From Flavobacterium oncorhynchi (lineage in GTDB: Bacteria > Bacteroidota > Bacteroidia > Flavobacteriales > Flavobacteriaceae): a stretch of 64,000 bases of DNA. The stretch is from positions 1-64,000 of the forward strand of contig NZ_MUHA01000022.1 of NCBI RefSeq assembly GCF_002217355.1, given 5' to 3'. Each line of letters begins with the position of its first letter. The stretch's first letter is position 1. Below, piece after piece: positions 18,606 through 27,170 of this stretch. Below the pieces are notes generated by a model. That model searched no databases, was not told the DNA's origin, and saw only the letters and a program-made list of their open reading frames with translations. The position numbers were made by a program, and so were the translations under genes.

Positions 18606-19226
18606 ATGAAAATTAATACCGCCGAATTTATTATCAGTAATTCTGATGCTTCAAAATGCCCGGCCGAATTTCTGCCGGAATACGCTTTTATAGGCCGATC
18701 AAACGTTGGTAAATCCTCTTTGATCAACATGATTACCAATCACAAAAATTTAGCAAAAACGTCTGGAAGACCAGGGAAAACACAATTAATAAATCACTTT
18801 AAGATTAACAATAATTGGTTTTTAGTCGATTTACCTGGATACGGATATGCTAAGGTTTCTAAAAAAACAAAATCTGTTTTTCAACAATTTATTACTGACT
18901 ACTTTGAAAACAGAGAACAACTAGTCTGCGCCTTTGTTTTGATTGACATTCGCCATGAAGCTCAAAAAATCGACATTGAATTTATGTCGTATATGGGTGA
19001 AAGCGAAATACCATTTTGTATTATTTTCACCAAAGCAGATAAGATCAGTAAAGTAAAAATCGACTCTCATGTTGCGGCATACAAAAAACAAATGTACGCC
19101 AACAACTGGGCCGAAATGCCGCATTACTTTGTAACCTCATCTACAGAATCGATAGGAAAGGAAGAACTTTTAACTTACATCGACGAAGTAAATCAGGAGG
19201 TTTTTAAAAACAATTCAGGGTTTTAA
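18606..19226 (+). CDS. engB: Ribosome biogenesis GTP-binding protein YihA/YsxC
   Basis: EngB is a small Ras-like GTPase needed for large ribosomal subunit assembly. The G1 loop GRSNVGKS is at residues 30-37, the G3 motif appears as DLPGYGYAK, G4 as TKADK and G5 as TSSTES. At 206 residues it is the standard single-domain length. It follows the hydrolase gene and is ended by a strong palindromic terminator. Confidence 0.95.
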   Translation: MKINTAEFIISNSDASKCPAEFLPEYAFIGRSNVGKSSLINMITNHKNLAKTSGRPGKTQLINHFKINNNWFLVDLPGYGYAKVSKKTKSVFQQFITDYFENREQLVCAFVLIDIRHEAQKIDIEFMSYMGESEIPFCIIFTKADKISKVKIDSHVAAYKKQMYANNWAEMPHYFVTSSTESIGKEELLTYIDEVNQEVFKNNSGF

Positions 19227-19293
19227 ATTCCAATTAAAAAATTCCAAATTTTAATCCTTCGACTTCACTCAGGAGGACAAAAGGTTAGCATAT

Positions 19294-19340
19294 AAAAAAT
19301 CCCAAATTCCAAGTTTTACAATTGGGATTTGGGATTTTTT
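19294..19340. terminator. Bidirectional palindromic terminator between engB and gldC
   Basis: Arms at 19294-19312 and 19322-19340 pair over 19 bp with one mismatch (AAAAAATCCCAAAT module), and A/T runs flank the stem on both strands. It lies between convergent engB and gldC. It belongs to the same AAATTCC/ATCCCAAA repeat family as the elements at 672 and 42606; the partial copy just before it (19224-19276) also contains a CTTCGACTTCACTCAGG fragment. Confidence 0.75.
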
Positions 19341-19354
19341 ATTGGAATTTTTAA

Positions 19355-19690
19355 TTACTTCGTAAGCTCCAGTTTTTCCGCAAAATAGTCACAGAAATCT
19401 TTCATTGTGTCTGACATTTTTTCATCATCTGTTGCACGTTTAAAAGTATCTGCCATTGCCACTAATGTTTGATGAAAGAAAATTTTCATTTCGTCTACAG
19501 GCATATCTTTTGTCCACAAATCGATACGCATGGTTTCTCTGGCTTTACTATCCCAAATAGATAACATTATCGCTTTTGCTTCTTCAGCCTGAACACCGCC
19601 GTCTTGCGCACTCCACGTTAATTTTTCTGGAACACGGTTTTCATCTAATTCTATATTGAATTTAATCTCTGAGTTTATTGTATTTGACAT
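19355..19690 (-). CDS. gldC: Gliding motility protein GldC
   Basis: This 111-residue soluble protein matches GldC of Flavobacterium, with the residues SEIKFNIELDENRVPEKLTW and the block KARETMRIDLWTKDMPVDEMK. GldC is not a type IX secretion core component; in F. johnsoniae it supports efficient gliding together with GldB, with which it is co-transcribed. No signal peptide is seen. The start overlaps the gldB stop by a single base, confirming an operon. Confidence 0.92.
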   Translation of the reverse strand: MSNTINSEIKFNIELDENRVPEKLTWSAQDGGVQAEEAKAIMLSIWDSKARETMRIDLWTKDMPVDEMKIFFHQTLVAMADTFKRATDDEKMSDTMKDFCDYFAEKLELTK

Positions 19691-20646
19691 TATTTCTTAG
19701 GTTTATATTTTGACTTTTCAAAAATTTCTTTTGCATTCACTTTTAATAATTCCGACAGCTGCACATTATTGTTCTTCATATAAGAACGAACAATCTGCCA
19801 GCCAATCCACGCCCCCACTCTTCCAGGAGAATCGTTATCAATCTCTAAATAAAATTTTGAAAACGGAGCCGGCGCAATAAATCGTGTTGTTAATTTAGGA
19901 TCTGTACTGTACAACATTTCTTTTTCTAAAAAATAACGCCACATATAGGCTTCATTTTCTTCGCACCATTTAATCTGCTCTGGCGAATAGCCAATTTTTT
20001 CAGCATCTGTATATTCTGGCAGCAATAAATCTTTTGCGTACAATTGTTTCCCTTCAAAAATCATTTGAGAAACTAAATTTTTATCTGGATACGCAGGAAT
20101 GTTTCTATAAGCAAAGCTCGAAACAACATCTGGCATAATTTGTTTTTCCTCAAAATTGTATTTTAAATAATTTGGAAATTCATAGAATTTATGCTCTTTT
20201 CCTAAATACAATTCTAACGCAACAATAACCAAACTATCTGCATAAATTGCTTTTGCATTATAGTCCATTTCTCCAATAACAGTAATTACTTTTGGCGTTT
20301 TTGTTTTAGGAAAATAATATTTCACATGTTGAAAAAGTGAATTAAATTCCTGACGAACCGGCTCAAAATTGGCGTATTTTTTTTGCACTTCTTCATAAAC
20401 TTCACGCCAAATTGGTTCCTGCATTTTTTTTAACCAAACTGAATCGTCATTACCAGCTGGAAAAAAGAAAGGATACTGTTTTTTTACTTTTTCCAGATCT
20501 TCTGGTTTAGTTTCAAAAAACGCCTTATCAAAACGTTCTACTTTAATATCAATTGGAATTTCTTCGACTTCTTTTTCAACCTTTGTTTTCTGGCTACAAG
20601 ACAAAAAAAACACGCACAGAACCACTGCAAAGCGATATATTTTCAT
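19690..20646 (-). CDS. gldB: Gliding motility lipoprotein GldB
   Basis: GldB is a lipoprotein required for gliding motility in Flavobacterium. The N-terminus (MKIYRFAVVLCVFFLSCSQ) is a lipoprotein signal peptide with the acylated cysteine at about residue 17. The remaining 300 residues are soluble, with family-typical segments such as PFFFPAGNDD and the C-terminal GRVGAWIGWQIVRSYM. A -7 box lies about 60 bp upstream on the minus strand. It is divergent from nadE and directly upstream of gldC, the arrangement I recall in F. johnsoniae. Confidence 0.93.
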   Translation of the reverse strand: MKIYRFAVVLCVFFLSCSQKTKVEKEVEEIPIDIKVERFDKAFFETKPEDLEKVKKQYPFFFPAGNDDSVWLKKMQEPIWREVYEEVQKKYANFEPVRQEFNSLFQHVKYYFPKTKTPKVITVIGEMDYNAKAIYADSLVIVALELYLGKEHKFYEFPNYLKYNFEEKQIMPDVVSSFAYRNIPAYPDKNLVSQMIFEGKQLYAKDLLLPEYTDAEKIGYSPEQIKWCEENEAYMWRYFLEKEMLYSTDPKLTTRFIAPAPFSKFYLEIDNDSPGRVGAWIGWQIVRSYMKNNNVQLSELLKVNAKEIFEKSKYKPKK

Positions 20647-20708
20647 TTTATTTTAATTAGATTTGTGTTGCATAAATTTAAATAATCGCTTACTCAAAAA
20701 TATTTGTG

Positions 20709-20716
20709 CAAATATA
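20709..20716 (-). promoter_or_regulatory. -7 box (TATATTTG) of gldBC
   Basis: The minus strand reads TATATTTGC, an exact TAnnTTTG match, 63 bp upstream of the gldB ATG in the gap shared with divergent nadE. Confidence 0.55.
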
Positions 20717-20745
20717 CATCCCTGTATTTTAAAACTTAAACTATT

Positions 20746-21552
20746 ATGGCTAAAAAAAGCACTATTCAAACAGAAAAAGTAAACAAACATATTGTAGAAT
20801 GGTTAAAAAATTATGCTGAGAATGCAAAAGTAAATGGTTTTGTTATTGGAATTTCGGGCGGAGTCGACTCTGCTGTTACTTCTACATTGTGCGCACAGAC
20901 GGGTTTGCAAGTTTTATGTGTCGAAATGCCAATTCATCAAGCTGAAAGCCAAGTTTCTAGAGGGAGAGAACATATTACACAATTAAAAAAACGTTTTGCA
21001 AATGTTTCGAGTGTAGAAACTGATTTAACAGCTGTTTTTGAAGCTTTTAAAGCTGCAGTACCAGAAACAGATGATCAGGCAAAAGTAAATTTATCATTTG
21101 CCAATACACGTGCCCGTTTACGAATGACTTCTTTATATTATTTAGCCGGAATTCATGGATTACTGGTTGCAGGAACTGGAAACAAAGTAGAAGATTTTGG
21201 CGTAGGATTTTACACAAAATATGGTGACGGAGGTGTCGATTTAAGTCCAATTGCTGACTTAATGAAATCGGATGTATATGCTTTAGGAGAATTTTTAACA
21301 ATTCCTAAATCTATTTTAACTGCAGCGCCAACAGATGGTCTTTTTGGAGATAATAGAACCGATGAAGACCAATTAGGAGCCAGTTATGACGAACTTGAAT
21401 GGGCAATGTTAGCCGCGGAGTCAGGAAATACGGCGAATGACTTTACCGGGAGAGAAAAATCTGTCTTTGAAATTTATAAAAGATTAAACACCAGCAACAA
21501 GCACAAAATGGATGCAATACCCGTTTGTTTGATACCAAAAACGTTAAAATAA
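20746..21552 (+). CDS. nadE: NH3-dependent NAD+ synthetase
   Basis: NadE adenylates and amidates nicotinic acid adenine dinucleotide to NAD+. The N-type ATP pyrophosphatase P-loop SGGVDS is at residues 37-42, and GTGNKVEDFGVGFYTKYGDGGVDLSP-type residues form the substrate region. There is no glutaminase (CN hydrolase) domain, so ammonia should be the nitrogen donor. At 268 residues it matches the short form. It is transcribed divergently from gldB. Confidence 0.94.
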   Translation: MAKKSTIQTEKVNKHIVEWLKNYAENAKVNGFVIGISGGVDSAVTSTLCAQTGLQVLCVEMPIHQAESQVSRGREHITQLKKRFANVSSVETDLTAVFEAFKAAVPETDDQAKVNLSFANTRARLRMTSLYYLAGIHGLLVAGTGNKVEDFGVGFYTKYGDGGVDLSPIADLMKSDVYALGEFLTIPKSILTAAPTDGLFGDNRTDEDQLGASYDELEWAMLAAESGNTANDFTGREKSVFEIYKRLNTSNKHKMDAIPVCLIPKTLK

Positions 21553-21644
21553 AACTTTTAACATTCATCTGCAATTAATTACAGAATTTATTTATTAATT
21601 TTACAGTTCCAAAAACATGAACAATTCTAAAAAAGGTAAAAATT

Positions 21645-22274
21645 ATGATTAAAGTATGTCTTGCAGACAATCATCCTGTGACTCACTTTGGCGTTAAGTC
21701 TTATTTTAAAGACCACGATCAAATTTCAATTGTTGCCAATGTAGGCAATTTTTCAATGGTTAGAGATATCCTTCAGACGAAGGAAATTGACATTTTAATT
21801 CTAGATTTAGAGTTAGAAGGTCTTTCTAGCATCTTCGAAGTGAAATCAATCTTGAAAAATTTCCCAAAAACAAAAATTGTAATTTTCAGTGACTTAGCTG
21901 AGCAAATGTATGCTCCAAATGCTATTAAAGCTGGAGTATCTGGGTATGTACACAAAACAGAAAAACTTGAAACTTTAGGTCTTTCTATTATTAAAGTACA
22001 CGAAGGAAAAATTATTATCAACGAAACTGTACGTAAAAACATGGCACTTATTGCGAAACAAAGCAAAAGCGAACGTTTGTACAGAAAACTTTCTAATCGT
22101 GAAATCGAGGTTTTACGTTACTTAAGTGATGGTAAGAAAAACAATGAAATCTCTAAAATCTTAAATCTGAACGAAAAAACGATCAGTACTTACAAATTAA
22201 GATTATTGACAAAATTGAATGTTACTAATTTAGTTGACTTAGTAAACAAAGCTAAGACTTTAGAAATTATTTAA
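21645..22274 (+). CDS. LuxR-family (NarL/FixJ) response regulator
   Basis: The 209-residue protein has an N-terminal receiver domain (about 1-120) and a C-terminal LuxR helix-turn-helix (about 147-205). The probable phospho-acceptor is the Asp in LILDLELEG, and the conserved Lys is in GYVHKTE. The acidic pocket reads A-D-N-H, so only one acidic residue is present where two are usual. The HTH begins LSNREIEVLRYLSDGKKNNEI. No histidine kinase gene is adjacent, so it is an orphan. Targets are unknown. A bidirectional terminator follows. Confidence 0.9.
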   Translation: MIKVCLADNHPVTHFGVKSYFKDHDQISIVANVGNFSMVRDILQTKEIDILILDLELEGLSSIFEVKSILKNFPKTKIVIFSDLAEQMYAPNAIKAGVSGYVHKTEKLETLGLSIIKVHEGKIIINETVRKNMALIAKQSKSERLYRKLSNREIEVLRYLSDGKKNNEISKILNLNEKTISTYKLRLLTKLNVTNLVDLVNKAKTLEII

Positions 22275-22318
22275 TTTAAAGGCATCTGATTTTGCTTTGG
22301 TAAAATCATAAACCTAAA

Positions 22319-22355
22319 AAAAAGCTCTATAGTGTTTAACATTATAGAGCTTTTT
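22319..22355. terminator. Bidirectional terminator between the response regulator and dnaG
   Basis: The stem AAAAAGCTCTATAGTG pairs with its near-complement around a short loop and has A/T runs on both sides. It is placed between two convergent genes. Confidence 0.8.
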
Positions 22356-22360
22356 GATTT

Positions 22361-24430
22361 TTATTGATGATAAGGAACTACTACTCTTCCTAATTTTCGA
22401 GAAAAATTATTTAATAATTTAGAATAATCTATAACCATAGACAACAATTCTGAATTATCGTCTTGCGGATCTGTCAGGAGCGAGTTTTTTAAATCGTGAA
22501 TGATTTTTGAAACCAAATACCATCGCAAAGAAAATATCGTATCAGAAACATTTTGCTCAATAGTTTCATTTTTATGCTTCGGAAAAATATTCTGTCCTTC
22601 CCAGTTATGAACGGTTAATCTTTCGTCTTCCATTAAAATATTGGTTACTTCCTGCGCAAATTCTGGCTGTAAGTGCATCAAATATTTATCTAAACTAAAA
22701 GTCTCATTTTGATTGTAAAAATCAATTAACCCTGCAAAAATATTTTGAAACAATACATTTGAAAGTTCTACCTCATCTTCCTGCAGACTTAAATAGATTT
22801 TTTCATATACTTTGTATTTTCGCTTTTCACTGACTTCTTTTACAACTCCTTCTTCATCAGCTTTTAAAAATACATCTTCAAAATCCTCTAGAACACTTCC
22901 GTAAAGCAATAATATTTCAATAATTTTCCTTTCAAAACCGTATAAAATATCTACTTTCTCTGCTTGCTCTTGAGGATAACTTGGTTCACCTGGATAATAA
23001 TCATCTGGCGGTCCTGTTCTTGGGTCTTCTGGATCTCCTCCTGAAAAACTTGTATTTTTTGGAGGTTGGTTTCTAAAAACTTCAAAAGGTTTTTGTTCCT
23101 GTTTTTGCTTTTTAGCCACTTCTGCCAAATCTTTTTGAATCAACTGTGCCAAAGTACTCACCAAAACCTGCTCAGAAATCTCCATAATTCTGGCACATTC
23201 CTGAATATAAACTTCACGCTGAATACGATCTGGTATTTTAGAAATACTGGTCACCATATCCCGAATCAGATCGGCTTTTTTAATTGGATCGTTTTTAGCT
23301 TCGTTCATCAAAATCGAAGCTTTAAACTGTATAAAATCTTTACTATTGTTTTCTAAATAGGCAACTAAATCGTCATGCGAATTTTTTCGCGCAAAACTAT
23401 CGGGATCTTCTCCATCAGGAAAAGAACAAACTCTTACATTCATCCCCTCTTCCAGAATCAAATCGATTCCTCGAATAGAGGCACGCAAACCTGCAGCATC
23501 ACCATCAAAAAGCACTGTAATATTTCGAGTCAGACGATTAATCAATCGAATCTGGTCTGGCGTTAAAGCAGTTCCAGACGAAGCCACAACATTCTCAATT
23601 CCGGCCTGACTAAACTGGATAACATCGGTATAACCTTCAACTAAATAACAGTTATTTTGTTTCGCTATAGATTGTTTGGCATGATAAATTCCGTAAAGCA
23701 CTTTACTTTTATGGTAAATATCACTTTCTGGTGAATTTAGATATTTTGCGGCTTTTTTATCATTGGTTAAAATACGCCCTCCAAAACCTAAAACTCGCCC
23801 CGACATACTTTGAATTGGAAACATTACACGCCCTTTGAATCGGTCAAAAGGACGATCTTCTCTCGCAATGGTTAAACCTGTGCTTTCTAAAAATTCCAAT
23901 TTATATCCTTTTCCTAATGCTTCTTTAGTCAAAGCATCCCAAGTTTCTGGAGAATATCCTAAATCGAATTTTTTAATGGTTTCATTGGTAAAACCTCGTT
24001 CTTTAAAATAGGAAAGCCCTATCGCTTTTCCTTCTTCAGAATTTATTAAAACATCTTGAAAGTACTTAGCTGCAAATTCAGAAACCAAATACATACTCTC
24101 ACGAACATCTGTCATCGCTTTTTCAGCATCTGTCTGTTCGGTTTCTTCGATCTCAATATTATATTTTCTGGCTAAATACCGAATGGCTTCTGGATAAGTA
24201 AACTGAGAATGCTCCATTAGGAATTTTACAGAATTCCCTCCTTTTCCTGTACTGAAATCTTTCCAAATTCCTTTTGCAGGCGACACCATAAACGATGGAG
24301 AACGCTCATCTGAGAAAGGACTCAGACCTTTGAAATTACTTCCTGCACGTTTTAAATTGACAAAATCACCAATAACCTCCTCAACGCGAGCAGTTTCAAA
24401 AACAGTATCTATTGTATTTTGTGAAATCAA
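22361..24430 (-). CDS. dnaG: DNA primase DnaG
   Basis: DnaG makes RNA primers for replication. The N-terminal zinc-ribbon region is recognisable in order and spacing (GLSPFSDERSPSFMVSP), but the four usual ligands are replaced: S37, S40, D58 and T61 stand where Cys, His, Cys and Cys are normal. The TOPRIM catalytic domain is intact, with YLVEGYTDVIQF and FDGDAAG. The C-terminal helicase-interaction region (about 500-689) is divergent. Length is 689, somewhat longer than E. coli DnaG. The single-gene unit is closed by a shared terminator. Confidence 0.94.
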   Translation of the reverse strand: MISQNTIDTVFETARVEEVIGDFVNLKRAGSNFKGLSPFSDERSPSFMVSPAKGIWKDFSTGKGGNSVKFLMEHSQFTYPEAIRYLARKYNIEIEETEQTDAEKAMTDVRESMYLVSEFAAKYFQDVLINSEEGKAIGLSYFKERGFTNETIKKFDLGYSPETWDALTKEALGKGYKLEFLESTGLTIAREDRPFDRFKGRVMFPIQSMSGRVLGFGGRILTNDKKAAKYLNSPESDIYHKSKVLYGIYHAKQSIAKQNNCYLVEGYTDVIQFSQAGIENVVASSGTALTPDQIRLINRLTRNITVLFDGDAAGLRASIRGIDLILEEGMNVRVCSFPDGEDPDSFARKNSHDDLVAYLENNSKDFIQFKASILMNEAKNDPIKKADLIRDMVTSISKIPDRIQREVYIQECARIMEISEQVLVSTLAQLIQKDLAEVAKKQKQEQKPFEVFRNQPPKNTSFSGGDPEDPRTGPPDDYYPGEPSYPQEQAEKVDILYGFERKIIEILLLYGSVLEDFEDVFLKADEEGVVKEVSEKRKYKVYEKIYLSLQEDEVELSNVLFQNIFAGLIDFYNQNETFSLDKYLMHLQPEFAQEVTNILMEDERLTVHNWEGQNIFPKHKNETIEQNVSDTIFSLRWYLVSKIIHDLKNSLLTDPQDDNSELLSMVIDYSKLLNNFSRKLGRVVVPYHQ

Positions 24431-24504
24431 AACTTAAATTATTTTTAAAAATGAGAGCTTGTAAAAGTACATAAATCCTACTTGAATTTTTAGAATTTTC
24501 GAGC

Positions 24505-24534
24505 AAAAAAAAGCGTTTCTTTCGAAACGCTTTT
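24505..24534 (-). terminator. Terminator of the outer-membrane barrel gene
   Basis: An 11-bp stem (AAAAGCGTTTC and complement) with a TTTC loop is followed on the minus strand by a run of eight T residues, 26 bp past the stop codon. Confidence 0.82.
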
Positions 24535-24559
24535 CCTTTCAACTAAACTTAATTTTATA

Positions 24560-25609
24560 CTAATTAAAATCAAAACGAATACCTAACGAAACATTATTTT
24601 CGTCAACTGTATTATTTTTAAACAAAGGATTCAAATCGTATTTTAAGTACAAACTTATTTCCTTGTAACCTACGTAAGAACTCAGTCCGTAAATAAAATT
24701 GTTTACATTATAATCTCCTTTTGTTTTTTGTGTTGTTTTATAGTCGTTTTCTTCAAATTTTAAAATCTGTTTCGATTTTACATTGATTCCAGCATATCCG
24801 CCAAATCCTGCGCGAAAACCTTTATGGGTTCTATAATAGGTTTTCCCACCTGAATGACCATCTTTTGAAAAATCGAATTCTAAATGAACTGGAGCTACTA
24901 AATACACATTTCTAAAACGAGATTCTTTTAAATTTATCGGGTTTGTAACTAAATTTGTTTGATCGCCATTTACGACAAAACTGCGATTATCTGACGGACG
25001 AAGATTGTTATACATTAACGAAAGTCCATACTTTGCATGCAATAAATTATTGTCTTTTAATATTCTTGAATTAAACGTAAGTCCCCATTCGTAAAAATGA
25101 GACCCAATAAAATCATAATTTGAATCTTGAAGCTTACCATCGACCATTGTACTATTTAAACCGGCAGCAAATACAAATTGCGAAGTGGTTCTTTTTTCGC
25201 CTCGAATTGAATCTTTGGTTTTTTTATTATTCCAGTCATTCTTATTCCAGTAAATAACAATCTTGCCTTTCTTTGTTGAATCCTGTTCTTTCAGTTTCCC
25301 ATCTACTTTTTGCTGAACCAAATCATTGAGTTCATTTTGCGCCAAAGTCACTTTTTCTTCAATAATTACGGCTCTGGCTTCTGCCAATTCTTTTTTGCGC
25401 TTGTCTGCCTGTTCTTGTGTAATTTTCCCTTCAGACAATTGTACATTTACAGCTTCAACTTCTTCTTTCAGTTTTTCTTTTTCCTCTTTGGTAACTTTTT
25501 CTATTTGATTTGCAATTTTCTTTGCTTTTGATTCGAAAGTTTCCTGACCAAAAACTTTACTGACAAATAAGAAAATTAGAACTACTAGATAAATGGTAAA
25601 ATTTTTCAT
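24560..25609 (-). CDS. Coiled-coil outer-membrane beta-barrel protein
   Basis: The 349-residue protein begins with a signal peptide (cleavage after VFGQ). A strongly charged Lys/Glu/Gln region at about residues 25-105 is predicted to be a long coiled coil. The C-terminal 220 residues show alternating beta-strand patterns (GFGGYAGINVK, ISLYLKYDLNP) and end in the aromatic-terminated strand VSLGIRFDFN, typical of outer-membrane barrels. I cannot assign a function. It lies downstream of an ECF sigma factor and an anti-sigma-like gene in the same direction and may be an effector or structural output of that module. Confidence 0.75.
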   Translation of the reverse strand: MKNFTIYLVVLIFLFVSKVFGQETFESKAKKIANQIEKVTKEEKEKLKEEVEAVNVQLSEGKITQEQADKRKKELAEARAVIIEEKVTLAQNELNDLVQQKVDGKLKEQDSTKKGKIVIYWNKNDWNNKKTKDSIRGEKRTTSQFVFAAGLNSTMVDGKLQDSNYDFIGSHFYEWGLTFNSRILKDNNLLHAKYGLSLMYNNLRPSDNRSFVVNGDQTNLVTNPINLKESRFRNVYLVAPVHLEFDFSKDGHSGGKTYYRTHKGFRAGFGGYAGINVKSKQILKFEENDYKTTQKTKGDYNVNNFIYGLSSYVGYKEISLYLKYDLNPLFKNNTVDENNVSLGIRFDFN

Positions 25610-25692
25610 GATTGATTTTTTAATTTGATTGTTGATTGTTGATTGATGACGATTCTTTAATTCTGAATTATTAATTGTTAATGGTAAACTCT

Positions 25693-26433
25693 TTATTCTT
25701 TTTGATTTCGGTTTGCCAAAGCCACTTTAACCGATTGATAATTTTTATTGACTTTTGTCACTACCTTTTCTCTAAAGGAAAGCTCCAATTCGCCATCGAC
25801 CTGATTAAGCAAATCAGCAGCATTTACTTTTACTTTTGATTTTGGCTTAGCCGAATTTTCTGCTAAAATTGTTTTTTCTGCCGAATCTAATAATTGATCT
25901 ACGCTCTCTTTTTTTGTAGTATCAGCAATTGCAGTTTGATTTGTTTTTGATTGTTTTTCTTGATTGTTTTTGATGATGATTGAAGACTCCGCTACTTGAT
26001 TTGATTTATTTTTATTTGATTTTTGACTCGAAACCTCTAAATATTTATCTTTTAGTATTTCTTTTTTCTCAAGAGATTCTTTTTCTGAAACTACAACTTC
26101 CTGCTTTACTGAATCTATTGCATTTAAAACTGGCTGAACAATTGGATCTTTCTCAACATTCTCTTCTATTACAACATTATTTTTTGGAGTTTCGACTAAA
26201 GCTTCCTTTTGATTAAAAAAGAAAGTTCCAACTAGTAAAAACCCGACGATACTTGCAGCTATGAAAAGCCATTTTCTTTTTGAATCTTTTTTTGAGCGAG
26301 GTAAAACTGTTGTTTTCTCTTCTTCAGCGACACTCAGCATTGCATCCAATCGATCCCAAGCTTTATTACTTGGCTCAATTTTGCGGTGATTTAATTTGTC
26401 ACGGAAATCCTTTTCAAAATTATTCGGTGCCAT
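25693..26433 (-). CDS. Anti-sigma-factor-like single-pass membrane protein
   Basis: The 246-residue protein has a cytoplasmic N-terminus of about 50 residues with K-I-E-P-S-x-K-A-W-D-R-L-D, a pattern common in Bacteroidota proteins paired with ECF sigma factors. A single membrane helix at about residues 53-68 follows, then a low-complexity Lys/Glu/Ser-rich extracytoplasmic region. It overlaps the sigma-factor gene by 14 bp, which strongly suggests that it controls that sigma factor. The anti-sigma role is inferred from position and topology; no classical zinc-binding anti-sigma motif is visible. Confidence 0.72.
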   Translation of the reverse strand: MAPNNFEKDFRDKLNHRKIEPSNKAWDRLDAMLSVAEEEKTTVLPRSKKDSKRKWLFIAASIVGFLLVGTFFFNQKEALVETPKNNVVIEENVEKDPIVQPVLNAIDSVKQEVVVSEKESLEKKEILKDKYLEVSSQKSNKNKSNQVAESSIIIKNNQEKQSKTNQTAIADTTKKESVDQLLDSAEKTILAENSAKPKSKVKVNAADLLNQVDGELELSFREKVVTKVNKNYQSVKVALANRNQKE

Positions 26434-26980
26434 TATCTTGTTTTTTTAAAATAGTAATTTGTGTTTGCAGCATTTTTCTAGCGTGCGATAATTGCGATTT
26501 TGATGTTCCTTCATTAATTCCTAACATCTTGGCAATTTCATTGTGTTTATAACCTTCAATTGCATATAAATTGAAAACCATTTTATAGCCATCGGGCAAA
26601 GCATCAATTAAAAACTGAATCTGATCTACGGTAAACTGGCTGTCAATTGCGTTGAAACTTTCTTCAACAAAAAATTCATCTTCGGCAAATTTTACTTTTT
26701 TCTGAACTCTTAAATACGAAATGCATTCGTTAACCATAATTCTGCGAATCCAACCTTCAAAACTTCCTTTATTTTCAAATTTGTTTAAATTGGTAAACAC
26801 TTTCATAAAGGCCGTTATCATTACATCTTCTGCCAGCTGAATATCTTTTATATATTGACGGCAGACACTTAGCATTTTTGAAGAAAACCTGCTGTAAATC
26901 TGTTGTTGTGCCTGCCGATTATTTTCGACTGCCAACTTTATGATTTCGTTTTCTTCTTGATGTAACGGAATAATTTTCAT
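26420..26980 (-). CDS. ECF-type RNA polymerase sigma-70 factor
   Basis: The 186-residue protein contains sigma region 2 at about residues 25-95 (QLAEDVMITAFMKVFTNLNKF, GWIRRIMVNECISYLR) and region 4 at about 120-175 (GYKMVFNLYAIEGYKHNEIAKMLGI class). No region 1.1 or 3 is present, so it is an extracytoplasmic-function sigma factor. It heads a three-gene unit with an anti-sigma-like membrane protein and an outer-membrane protein, suggesting an envelope-signal response. The inducing signal cannot be read from the sequence. Confidence 0.92.
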   Translation of the reverse strand: MKIIPLHQEENEIIKLAVENNRQAQQQIYSRFSSKMLSVCRQYIKDIQLAEDVMITAFMKVFTNLNKFENKGSFEGWIRRIMVNECISYLRVQKKVKFAEDEFFVEESFNAIDSQFTVDQIQFLIDALPDGYKMVFNLYAIEGYKHNEIAKMLGINEGTSKSQLSHARKMLQTQITILKKQDNGTE

Positions 26981-27170
26981 TAATAAGCTTTCGGTTTTTG
27001 GTTTTAGAAACAGTCTTCTATTAGCATAGACGATTGTCGATTTGAAATGGTTGCATCAGACATAAAAAAATTCAATAAAAAAATTAAAAATTCCAACACA
27101 TGCAGAACAAGCAACTGATTTACAACAAAGTAAACCAATTACCTAATTAACAAATTTTCTAATTATCTAA

